Positions 6,584 through 13,227 of a DNA stretch of 17,601 nucleotides are shown in pieces. The notes under the pieces were generated by a model. That model was not told the DNA's origin, ran no database searches, and saw nothing but the letters and a program-made list of their open reading frames with translations. The stretch is from positions 1 to 17,601 of the forward strand of contig CAZSBL010000067.1 of assembly GCA_964605205.1 (NCBI GenBank). The letters are read 5' to 3'. The position numbers were made by a program, and so were the translations under genes. This DNA comes from JAWVYT01 sp964605205. Lineage in GTDB: Bacteria; Gemmatimonadota; Gemmatimonadetes; Longimicrobiales; RSA9. Numbering within the stretch: the stretch's first letter is position 1; each line of letters starts with the position of its first letter.

Positions 6584-8569
6584 ATGGGCATAGAGCTGCC
6601 CGGGAACAGCCGAGATCTCGTTTCCTTCCGGACCGTCCGCGCCGTGCGGCGGGCGACGCGGGGCGCGTCGTGGTGGGTGGTGGGTCTGATCCTGGTGGTG
6701 GCGGCGTACCTGCCGCTGCTGGTCCGGGACAGCGCCGCCGCGCTGGAGACGACCCCGTGGGTGATCGCGCCGTTCCTGGCGGCGGTGGCGTGGGCGCGTC
6801 AGGCGCGTCAGACGCAGGCCCGCGCCCGGACCGCGTTCCTGACGCTCTGGGCGGCGGCCGCGGTGGGGGTGATGGCGATCCTCATCTGGCTGTACGAGGC
6901 GCCCACCCTGGCGCCGGGCCAGATCCCGCGGGGGCTGTACGTGCTCCTGGGCACGCACGTCCTGATCGCCGCGGGCGGGGTGCTGGCCCTGGGCTCGGGA
7001 TGGGGCCGCTGGCGGTCGTACCTGGCGGTGGACGCGCTCCTCCTCTTCCTCGCCATCACGTTCGTTACGCTGCGGCTGGTGGTGGAGCCGTTCCTGGGCA
7101 CCGGCGGCGAGTTCGAGGTGGCGGTGCTGACCACGCTGCAGGCAGTGGCCGGTGTGCCGATCCTGGTGGCCTCGCTGGTGGTGCTGCACCGGGGCGGCGT
7201 GATGTCACCCCGCTCCGCCGTCCTCCTGCTGCTGACCACCCTGGTCTTCGGCGTGGCCACGCTGCTGACGGTGACCGGGGTGGATCCGGGCCCGTTCGTC
7301 CTGGGCAACCCGTTCGACCTGATCTGGATCGTGGCGTGGGTTCTCTTCGCCTGGAGCGGGGTTCGGGCCCGGGAGGAGGCGCCCACCACGGCGGCCATGG
7401 AGGCGCGACGTCGTACCCGGGACGCGCTCCGGAAGGTGCTGGTGCCGGGAGCCGCGCTCTTCATGGCGGTGGCGATCACCGACATCGGCCTGGGTCGGGA
7501 GGCCCGCCCCGAGACGGTGGTGGCCATCGCGCTGTTCGGGATGCTCCTGGCGCTCCGCACCGCCCACGCGTTCGCCCTGGCCGACCGCGACGCCGACCAG
7601 CGCAGGCAGCTCGCCCACACCCGGGCCCTCGTGGAGGTGACCCACTCGCTGGCCGGGACCATGGACCTGGATCGCACGCTGCTGACCATCTCGGAGTCCG
7701 CCCGGGAGGTGTTCAACACACGTGCCGCGGGCATCGAGCTCATCACGGGAGACGGGCACAGCCTCGAGACCCGGTCGGCCGTGGGGCTCCCCGATGAGGT
7801 GGTCGGGCTGCGGTTCCCCATCGAGGGCAGCTTCACCGGCTGGGTGGTCCGCCACGGAAAGCCCCGGGCCACGGCCAACCCGGGCGCCGACCCGTATATC
7901 CAGCCCCAGAGCCTGGCGTTCCTCGGCCACTGGCCCGTGGCCGCGGCGCCGATCCGGTTCCAGGGTGAGACGCTGGGCGCCCTCTACGCCTGCATCCGCG
8001 ACGACCCGTTCGACCCGGAGGAGCTCGAGCTGCTGAACGCCATGGCCGAGCAGGCCGCCATCGCCATCCAGAACGCCCGCCTCTTCGAGCGCGTCACCGA
8101 GCTGTCCGTGACCGACCCGCTCACCGGGCTCGCCAACCGCCGGCAGCTCGAGCGGGAGCTCGCCCGCGAGTTCGCCGCCGCCCGGCGCGGCCGCGACCTG
8201 GCGGCCGTAATCCTCGACCTCGACGACTTCAAGGACTACAACGACAGCTACGGCCACCTGGCCGGTGACCGGGCGCTCCAGGCCTTCGCCCGTGCGCTTC
8301 GCGAGGAGACCCGGGCCATGAACCTGGTCGCCCGTTACGGCGGCGATGAGTTCGTGGCGCTCCTCTCCGAGACCGACGAAGAGGGCGCCCGGGCGTTCAT
8401 CGAGCGGGTCCGGATCCGGTTCGCCGACGCCATGGAGGAGATCGGCAACGGGCCGATCCAGGTGTCGGCGGGGCTCGCCATCTTCCGGGACGACATGCCC
8501 GACACCGACGCCCTCCTGCGGGAAGCCGACGACGCCCTCTACGCGGAGAAGCCCCGGGTCAGGATGTAG
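6584..8569 (+). CDS. Membrane-bound GAF-GGDEF diguanylate cyclase
   Basis: A 661-residue predicted c-di-GMP synthase. The N-terminal half (about 30-330) has eight to ten hydrophobic spans, a likely membrane sensor. A GAF domain follows (about 358-500), then the GGDEF domain from DPLTGLANRR (511-520) onward. The active-site loop is an intact GGDEF (586-590), and LDLDDFK (544-550) carries the metal-binding region, so activity is expected. The inhibitory I-site RxxD, expected 5 residues before GGDEF, reads RAMN (577-580), so product feedback at that site is probably lost. The C-terminus is clipped: ADDALYAEKPRVRM instead of the usual longer YxAKxxGRN tail. Its last 31 bases overlap the 3' end of the convergent GNAT gene. 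No Shine-Dalgarno supports ATG 6584; an in-frame GTG at 6521 is an alternative. The ligand of the membrane part is unknown. Confidence 0.88.
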   Translation: MGIELPGNSRDLVSFRTVRAVRRATRGASWWVVGLILVVAAYLPLLVRDSAAALETTPWVIAPFLAAVAWARQARQTQARARTAFLTLWAAAAVGVMAILIWLYEAPTLAPGQIPRGLYVLLGTHVLIAAGGVLALGSGWGRWRSYLAVDALLLFLAITFVTLRLVVEPFLGTGGEFEVAVLTTLQAVAGVPILVASLVVLHRGGVMSPRSAVLLLLTTLVFGVATLLTVTGVDPGPFVLGNPFDLIWIVAWVLFAWSGVRAREEAPTTAAMEARRRTRDALRKVLVPGAALFMAVAITDIGLGREARPETVVAIALFGMLLALRTAHAFALADRDADQRRQLAHTRALVEVTHSLAGTMDLDRTLLTISESAREVFNTRAAGIELITGDGHSLETRSAVGLPDEVVGLRFPIEGSFTGWVVRHGKPRATANPGADPYIQPQSLAFLGHWPVAAAPIRFQGETLGALYACIRDDPFDPEELELLNAMAEQAAIAIQNARLFERVTELSVTDPLTGLANRRQLERELAREFAAARRGRDLAAVILDLDDFKDYNDSYGHLAGDRALQAFARALREETRAMNLVARYGGDEFVALLSETDEEGARAFIERVRIRFADAMEEIGNGPIQVSAGLAIFRDDMPDTDALLREADDALYAEKPRVRM

Positions 8570-9480
8570 ACGACGAGGGCGGCGTCGGTTCGCCCGGCGC
8601 GGCCAGCGTCCGTGGCCGGCTCCACCCCCGCACCCCGTTCGACGGCCCCGCCCCGTTCGACATCCACGGCCGTGTACCCGGCCTCCAGCGCCGCCTCGAA
8701 CGCCGCCCGCACGTTCTCTCGCCAGGCCGCCGCCCGGGCGAGGTCCGCTCGTTTCAGCGCCTGGATGTCGGCCGGGATGGCGATCCGTACCACCGGTGCC
8801 TCCGGCTCGGACACGCGGCGGCTGGGCCGGATCGAGACGCCGCCGCCTACGGGTGGGTTGAGCAGCGGCGCGTCGTCGGTCGAGAACCCGTGGGCCGTGA
8901 CCTCACCGGTCAGTGTGCGCCGCACCCGGTCCGACGCCATCGGCCACTCCGCCACCAGCCGGTCCGTGCCGATCCCGACGTGGAGCGGTGACTCCGACGC
9001 GCCGTAGACGTCCCGCCGGTACTCGCGAACGAGGGCGCCCAGGCGATGGAGATTGATGTGGGCGTTGCGGGCCTCCAGCGGGTCGAAGGTCCAGCGGGCC
9101 TCCTCCACCCCCCGCTCCAGCAGCACCGCCCGCTGATGCGCCTTGAGCCGGAACCCGATCCCCTCACTCCGGTGCTCCGGCGCCACGGCCAGCATGTCCG
9201 ACCAGTGGATCGGCCGACCCTCCCGGATCCCGGTGATCCCGAACACGAACCCGACCAGCCGCCCGCCCAGGAACGCGCCGCTGGCCACGCCGCCCGTCTC
9301 CAGCGCAATCATCAGCACCGATGCCGGGACCCGGTCGGCGAACGCCTCGCCCCAGACCCGCTCCTGGAGCGCCACGCACGCCTCTCGCTCGGCGAGCCCC
9401 GAGAGCGGCCGGATGATCAACCCTGACCCGGGCTCGCCCCCGGCGCCCGCACCGGGGCGACCCGGGTCGCTGCCACTCAA
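8539..9480 (-). CDS. GNAT-family N-acyltransferase, COG3375 type (probable D-amino acid N-succinyltransferase)
   Basis: The 313-residue product has a GNAT domain (about 21-175) with the acyl-CoA pyrophosphate-binding motif in HRSEGIGFRLK (RSEGIG at 104-109), followed by a C-terminal domain (about 176-313). Wording such as HWSDMLAVAPEHR, WTFDPLEARNAHINLHRLGA and IPADIQALKR matches, from memory, the predicted acetyltransferase family COG3375, which often neighbours NSAR genes. In Geobacillus the neighbouring GNAT N-succinylates D-amino acids; that role is inferred here. The first 20 residues are Gly/Pro-rich, and an Arg/Gly/Ala-rich insert occupies about 268-295. The start is TTG 9480, overlapping the stop of the M20 gene by 4 bases, with GGAG 5 bases upstream. 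It is translationally coupled to the M20 deacylase, and its 3' end overlaps the GGDEF gene by 31 bases. Confidence 0.85.
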   Translation of the reverse strand: MSGSDPGRPGAGAGGEPGSGLIIRPLSGLAEREACVALQERVWGEAFADRVPASVLMIALETGGVASGAFLGGRLVGFVFGITGIREGRPIHWSDMLAVAPEHRSEGIGFRLKAHQRAVLLERGVEEARWTFDPLEARNAHINLHRLGALVREYRRDVYGASESPLHVGIGTDRLVAEWPMASDRVRRTLTGEVTAHGFSTDDAPLLNPPVGGGVSIRPSRRVSEPEAPVVRIAIPADIQALKRADLARAAAWRENVRAAFEAALEAGYTAVDVERGGAVERGAGVEPATDAGRAGRTDAALVVYILTRGFSA

Positions 9481-10631
9481 AGCGTCTCCAGCAGCCGTCC
9501 GTAGAGGGCCACCCGGCGAGGCAGATCGGCCACCTCCACGTGCTCGTAGTCGGCGTGGGCGCCATCGCCCAGCGGGCCGATCCCGTCCAGCGTGGGAACG
9601 CCCAGCGCCGCGGTGAACGAGCCGTCGCTCCCGCCCCCCGACAGCCCCTCGCCCAGCTCCCAGCCCGCCGCGGCCGCCAGTGACCGGGCCCGCTCGTACA
9701 GCGCCGCGATCGCTTCCGTCCGCTCCAGCGGCGGCCGGTTGATCCCGCCGGCGAGCTCGATTCGTGCGCCGTCGAGCACCGGCTCCAGCGACCGGATCGC
9801 TCCGTCCACCCGCTCCGCCTCCGCCTCCGTGGTGAAGCGGACGTCCACGCCGGCCTCGGCCCGGGCGGGGATCACGTTGATGGCCGTCCCTCCCGTGACC
9901 TGGGTCACGCTCACGGTGGTGCCCTGGCCGGGGTCGGCCAGCGCGGTGAGGGCCACGGTCTGGTGGGCCAGCTCCAGAAGCGCGTTGACGCCCTTCTCCG
10001 GCTCCAGCCCCGCGTGCGATGCCCGGCCGTGGGTCGTGAGCCGGTACAGCCCCACCCCCTTCCGCCGGGTCTTGGCGCTCCCGTCGGCCAGCGGCGGCTC
10101 GAGGACCAGCGCCACGTGGGCGTCCCCGGCCAGCTCCTCGATGAGGTCCCGGGACGTGTCCGACCCCGTCTCCTCGTCACAGGTGGCCAGGAGCGTCACG
10201 GGGCGGAAGGAGCCCGAGCCGGGGTCCGGGGCGGGCCCGTCGTTACGCCGGGCACCGAGCCGTGCCAGCGCCTCCAGCACGCACGCCACGCCGCCCTTCA
10301 TGTCGTACGCGCCCGGGCCGTACGCCCGGCCGTTCTCGACCCGGAAGGTCGGGTCGAACGTGCCCACGGGGTGCACGGTGTCGAGGTGCACGAGGATCAG
10401 GATCGGGGCGCCGTCGCCGGGGACCCGGCCGATCACGTGCTCGCCCACGCCGGACACGTCCACTGTCTCCACCGCCGCGCCCACCTCGATGAGCTGGGCC
10501 ACCAGCTCGGCGGCCACGGCCCGCAGCCGGGTCTCGTCGCTGGACGGGCTCTCAAGCTCCACCAGCCGGCGGAGTCGGTCCAGCGTGGCGTCCTTCAGGG
10601 CACCAGAATCGAGGTCCGTGAAGATAGGCAT
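9477..10631 (-). CDS. M20 family metallopeptidase / N-acyl-amino acid deacylase
   Basis: A 384-residue di-zinc hydrolase of the M20 family, closest in style to glutamate carboxypeptidase (CPG2) and ArgE/DapE deacylases. The metal ligands are visible: His82 (HLDTVH), Asp110 (GPGAYDMKGG), Glu154 and Glu178 (VLEPP), and His359 (GDGAHADYE). The general base is Glu153 (CDEETGS), and Asp84 sits two residues after His82 as usual. The dimerisation domain carries RASHAGLEPEKGVNA (203-217). The residues needed for activity are therefore all present. No signal peptide is seen, so it is cytoplasmic. The following gene overlaps it by 4 bases and encodes a COG3375 GNAT, and an NSAR-type racemase is nearby, so removal of N-succinyl groups from L-amino acids is the likely job. 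No Shine-Dalgarno precedes ATG 10631, which instead has a -10-like box 8 bases upstream. Confidence 0.9.
   Translation of the reverse strand: MPIFTDLDSGALKDATLDRLRRLVELESPSSDETRLRAVAAELVAQLIEVGAAVETVDVSGVGEHVIGRVPGDGAPILILVHLDTVHPVGTFDPTFRVENGRAYGPGAYDMKGGVACVLEALARLGARRNDGPAPDPGSGSFRPVTLLATCDEETGSDTSRDLIEELAGDAHVALVLEPPLADGSAKTRRKGVGLYRLTTHGRASHAGLEPEKGVNALLELAHQTVALTALADPGQGTTVSVTQVTGGTAINVIPARAEAGVDVRFTTEAEAERVDGAIRSLEPVLDGARIELAGGINRPPLERTEAIAALYERARSLAAAAGWELGEGLSGGGSDGSFTAALGVPTLDGIGPLGDGAHADYEHVEVADLPRRVALYGRLLETL
9486..9489 (-). promoter_or_regulatory. Shine-Dalgarno for the TTG start of the GNAT gene
   Basis: GGAG on the minus strand lies 5 bases before TTG 9480, inside the last codons of the M20 gene. 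It supports the unusual TTG start and translational coupling. Confidence 0.5.
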
Positions 10632-10639
10632 GACGTGGT

Positions 10640-10669
10640 AGGATAGGGCCGGACCCCGCCGGCCGCCAA
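10640..10669 (-). promoter_or_regulatory. Putative promoter of the M20-GNAT pair
   Basis: On the minus strand TTGGCG (10669-10664) and TATCCT (10645-10640) are 18 bases apart. TATCCT is 8 bases before ATG 10631, again predicting a message that begins at the start codon. It lies in the 53-base gap after the MBL gene, so the M20-GNAT pair may be transcribed apart from the upstream genes. Confidence 0.45.
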
Positions 10670-10684
10670 GTGTGACGCCGGCCG

Positions 10685-11458
10685 TCAGTCGCCCTCGTCC
10701 TCCACCACCGTCCAGCCGTGGCCGATTCGCCGCACGCGGCCCTGGCCCTGGAGGTACTGGAGGTACGCCTTGATCGCGGCGTTGGCCCAGGCGTGGAGCT
10801 CTGCGTCGAGCTCAGGGCCGTAGACGGCCTCCCGGAGGGCGTCGTTGTCATCGCCGTGGCCCGCGCGCAGCGCGGCCATGACCTGCTCGAGGCGTTCCCT
10901 GCGATGCGCGAGGTAGCGGTCGATGGCGGCGTCGGGGCCGGTGATGTCGGGCCCGTGCGCGGGGTGGATGACCCGGGGCGCGAGGGCCCGGATCCGCTCC
11001 AGCGAATCGAGGTACGGTCCGAGGCGGCCGTCGGGCGGGGCCACCAGGGCGGTGTCCTGACCGCCCATCATGAGGTCGCCGCAGAAGACGGCGCGCTGCT
11101 CGGGCCAGTGGAAGGCCAGGTGGTCGGAGGTGTGGCCGGGGGTGGGGACGGCCATGAGGTAGCCGGCGTCGGTCTCCACGGCGTCTCCGGGCGGCATCGA
11201 TCGGTTGGCGGCCCGGCGGACGGGCGCGTCGAGGCGCTCGGCGAGGGCGCCGGCGCCGGCCAGGTGGTCCGGGTGGGCGTGGGTCACCAGGATGGCCACG
11301 AGAACGCCATCGCCGACGGAGTCGACGATGGCATCCAGGTGGGTCGGGTCATCGGAGCCCGGGTCGATAATGGCCACCCGGTCCCGGCCGACGATGTAGC
11401 ACCGCGTGCCGTCCAGCGTCAGTGGCGACGCGTTCGGCGCGAGGACGCTCCGGAGCAT
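10685..11458 (-). CDS. MBL-fold metallohydrolase, LACTB2-like
   Basis: A 257-residue metallo-beta-lactamase-fold hydrolase. The metal site is complete: THAHPDH gives His60, His62, Asp64 and His65, followed by His109 (PGHTSDH), Asp128 (FCGDLMMGG) and His168 (HPAHGP). The C-terminal 60-70 residues look like the winged-helix tail of the LACTB2 branch (YLQYLQGQGRVRRIGHGW), a branch with endoribonuclease and hydrolase members, so the substrate is open. I start at ATG 11458, 11 bases after the GAF gene stop. The frame is open to 11650, but those 64 residues are the GAF gene read out of frame. It is probably cotranscribed with the GAF gene. Confidence 0.88.
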   Translation of the reverse strand: MLRSVLAPNASPLTLDGTRCYIVGRDRVAIIDPGSDDPTHLDAIVDSVGDGVLVAILVTHAHPDHLAGAGALAERLDAPVRRAANRSMPPGDAVETDAGYLMAVPTPGHTSDHLAFHWPEQRAVFCGDLMMGGQDTALVAPPDGRLGPYLDSLERIRALAPRVIHPAHGPDITGPDAAIDRYLAHRRERLEQVMAALRAGHGDDNDALREAVYGPELDAELHAWANAAIKAYLQYLQGQGRVRRIGHGWTVVEDEGD

Positions 11459-11469
11459 GTCGCCGCCGA

Positions 11470-11943
11470 TCAGGCCGCGTGGCGCTCCGCCATCAGGACC
11501 TCGGCCAGCTTGTCGGCCACGGCCTGCACGCCGGCCTCGTCGTCTTCGGTGAACGCGCCCTTCTCGTGGCTGTCGATGTCGATCTGGCCCAGCACCTCGT
11601 CGCCGGCCCGGATCAGCACCACCATCTCCGCCTCCACCTTCGGGCTGCACGCCAGGTAGTTCTCCACCTCGGAGACGTCCTGGACGACCTGGTTCTCCTT
11701 CTCGGCCACGGCGGTGCCGCAGACGCCCTCGCCCACCTCGATCTCCGCGTGCTCCGTGGGCTCACCCACGTAGTTGTGGAGCCACAGCTTGTCCTCGTTG
11801 TCCCGCAACAGGTAGATGCCGACCCAGTTGAACCGGTCGTTCGACTCTTCCAGGGTGCGGACGGCCTTCCGCAGGATGGGGTCCGGCAGGTAGCCGTTCT
11901 CCCGCATCCCCTGCAGCTCCTTCACCAGCGTACTCGTGTCCAT
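11470..11943 (-). CDS. GAF-domain protein, free methionine-(R)-sulfoxide reductase-like
   Basis: A 157-residue single-GAF protein. GVCGTAVAEKENQ (73-85), NYLACSPKVEAEMVVLI (95-111) and GQIDIDS follow the pattern of free methionine-(R)-sulfoxide reductase (E. coli YebR, yeast fRMsr). Of the three cysteines usual in that family, two are present (Cys75 and Cys99, spaced 24 as usual). The one expected 10 residues earlier is His65. If, as I recall, the two retained cysteines are the catalytic and resolving pair, activity is possible; otherwise it is a ligand-binding GAF relative. ATG 11943 lies 4 bases after the stop of the 155-aa protein gene, with GGAG about 10 bases upstream and GAAGGA directly before the ATG. 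It is clearly in an operon with its neighbours. Confidence 0.8.
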   Translation of the reverse strand: MDTSTLVKELQGMRENGYLPDPILRKAVRTLEESNDRFNWVGIYLLRDNEDKLWLHNYVGEPTEHAEIEVGEGVCGTAVAEKENQVVQDVSEVENYLACSPKVEAEMVVLIRAGDEVLGQIDIDSHEKGAFTEDDEAGVQAVADKLAEVLMAERHAA

Positions 11944-11947
11944 TCCT

Positions 11948-12415
11948 TCAGGTCTCCTCCACTATCGGGTTGTCCGACGTTTGCCACGTCAGCAGTTCTC
12001 GCCAGAGCGCCCGCCGCTTCTGCGGGTCCGACTCGGCGTACAGTTCGTCGATCTTCTCGTCCACCGCGTCCTCACGGTACAGCCAAAGATGGTATTGGGG
12101 AACCACGACCTTCTTTCCGTGGACCCACTCGGCCACGTTCTCCACCCGCTGCATCCGGTGCCGGAGCCCGTACCGCTCCGCCTGCTCGCGGACCATCTCA
12201 CGGTACTTCCGCCAGTCCTCCTCCCGGGGGCTGACCAGCCGCCAGTCCAGTGCGTCGTACCCCCGCTCCCGGGCCGGATCCTCGTGGTCCGGGGCGAAGA
12301 TCGTGTCCAGCCGCGGCAGCAGCACCGCCTTCCGGGCGCCCGCCGCCACCACCTCGCACCACACCACCAGCTTCCCCTGGTACAGGTCCCACGGGATGAC
12401 GATGGGGACGGTCAC
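11948..12415 (-). CDS. Conserved-looking hypothetical protein, 155 aa
   Basis: I do not recognise a family. The product is soluble, highly charged and rich in Trp and Tyr, with no signal peptide or membrane span. It seems to have two parts: a beta-type N-terminus (about 1-60, PIVIPWDLYQGKLVVWCEVV and KAVLLPRLDTIFAP) and a helical C-terminus (about 65-150) with several RE/EE pairs. There is one Cys (Cys20) and no obvious catalytic motif. The start is GTG 12415, because the frame upstream has a stop and no other good start; the Shine-Dalgarno is poor (GGGG, 8 bases away). It could be coupled to a 17-codon reading frame that ends on its start codon. It is 4 bases before the GAF gene, so cotranscription is likely. 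The codon choice and its fit between operon genes argue that it is real. Confidence 0.65.
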   Translation of the reverse strand: MTVPIVIPWDLYQGKLVVWCEVVAAGARKAVLLPRLDTIFAPDHEDPARERGYDALDWRLVSPREEDWRKYREMVREQAERYGLRHRMQRVENVAEWVHGKKVVVPQYHLWLYREDAVDEKIDELYAESDPQKRRALWRELLTWQTSDNPIVEET

Positions 12416-12465
12416 GTGGCGGACCCCGGGTTGCCGCGCCCGTCCGTGTCGCTGTTGATTGCCAT
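12412..12465 (-). CDS. Possible 17-codon leader reading frame
   Basis: ATG 12465 opens a 17-codon frame (MAINSDTDGRGNPGSAT) whose TGA overlaps the GTG start of the 155-aa gene as GTGA. GGGG lies 4 bases before the ATG. It fills most of the 70-base gap after the cyclase gene. It may serve only to couple translation, or it may be chance. Confidence 0.2.
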   Translation of the reverse strand: MAINSDTDGRGNPGSAT

Positions 12466-12485
12466 CGGTCCCCGCCCGTCACCTT

Positions 12486-13163
12486 TCAGATCTCGCCATC
12501 CACAAGCACCGCTCTCACCGGCGAGCTGTCCGCGCCTTCCAGGCGCAGCGGCAGCGCGATGAACGTGTACTGGCCCGGTTCTACACCGGAGAGGACCAGA
12601 TTCTCCACGTTCGGGATCCCGCCATCAGCCAGGATCCGGTGCGTTTCCAGCGCCTTCGAGTCCACCGGGTCCACCGAGGGGGCATCCGTGCCCACCAGCA
12701 CGAACCCCCGTTCCACCAGCGCCCGGGCCAGCGCCGGCGACAGCGCGACGACCTCGTCCGGGAACGCCGTCGGGTCCACGGCGTCCCGGGTGCGGATCAG
12801 CACCCGCGGCGTCACCTCCGCATCCACGTCATCCAGCACCGCCGGGGCCACCACGGCCCCACTCGTGACAGCGCCGCCCCGGGCTGGGGCGCTCGACGGG
12901 GCGGCTTCGATGAACGGACGGCCGTCCACCACCTCGGCCGGTCCCACGAACGGGCCCAGCGGCAGCGCGCCGGCACCCGGGCCATCCCCGGTGTGCATCG
13001 GACCGTCCACGTGGGTCCCCGTGTGGACGCTGAGGGCGATGGCCGCCAGGTCCACCGCGTCGCCTTCCTCCCGGCGGAGCGTCCAGTCCAGCTCGAACGG
13101 CCGGTCACCCGGCCACCCGGCCGTGTCCGGTCCCAGCGGTTGAGAGATGTCGATCAGTCGCAT
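12486..13163 (-). CDS. Cyclase-family hydrolase, kynurenine formamidase-like
   Basis: A 225-residue metal-dependent hydrolase of the cyclase/KynB family, whose best-known members hydrolyse N-formylkynurenine in tryptophan breakdown; others include isatin hydrolase. The signature HxGTHxDxPxH is intact: His47, His51, Asp53 and His57 (VHTGTHVDGPMH). His175 (ETHRIL) and Glu187 (NVENL) complete the site. DISQPLGPDTAGWPGD at the N-terminus is typical. An Ala/Gly-rich loop (85-105) is less conserved. I start at ATG 13163, where family similarity begins; the frame is open to 13511, but those residues are antisense to the M42 start region. No other kynurenine-pathway gene is in the window, so the substrate is not established. 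It lies 64 bases after the M42 gene on the same strand. Confidence 0.85.
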   Translation of the reverse strand: MRLIDISQPLGPDTAGWPGDRPFELDWTLRREEGDAVDLAAIALSVHTGTHVDGPMHTGDGPGAGALPLGPFVGPAEVVDGRPFIEAAPSSAPARGGAVTSGAVVAPAVLDDVDAEVTPRVLIRTRDAVDPTAFPDEVVALSPALARALVERGFVLVGTDAPSVDPVDSKALETHRILADGGIPNVENLVLSGVEPGQYTFIALPLRLEGADSSPVRAVLVDGEI

Positions 13164-13227
13164 CGTGGCGTTCTCGTGAAGGCCTTTGAACTGGTTGGCG
13201 GACCGGGAGATACGGCTTTTTCGCAGG

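Noticed and set aside
11459..11650. 64-residue N-terminal extension of the MBL gene
   Set aside because: It is the GAF gene read in another frame and is Gly/Arg-rich. The MBL fold starts at ATG 11458.
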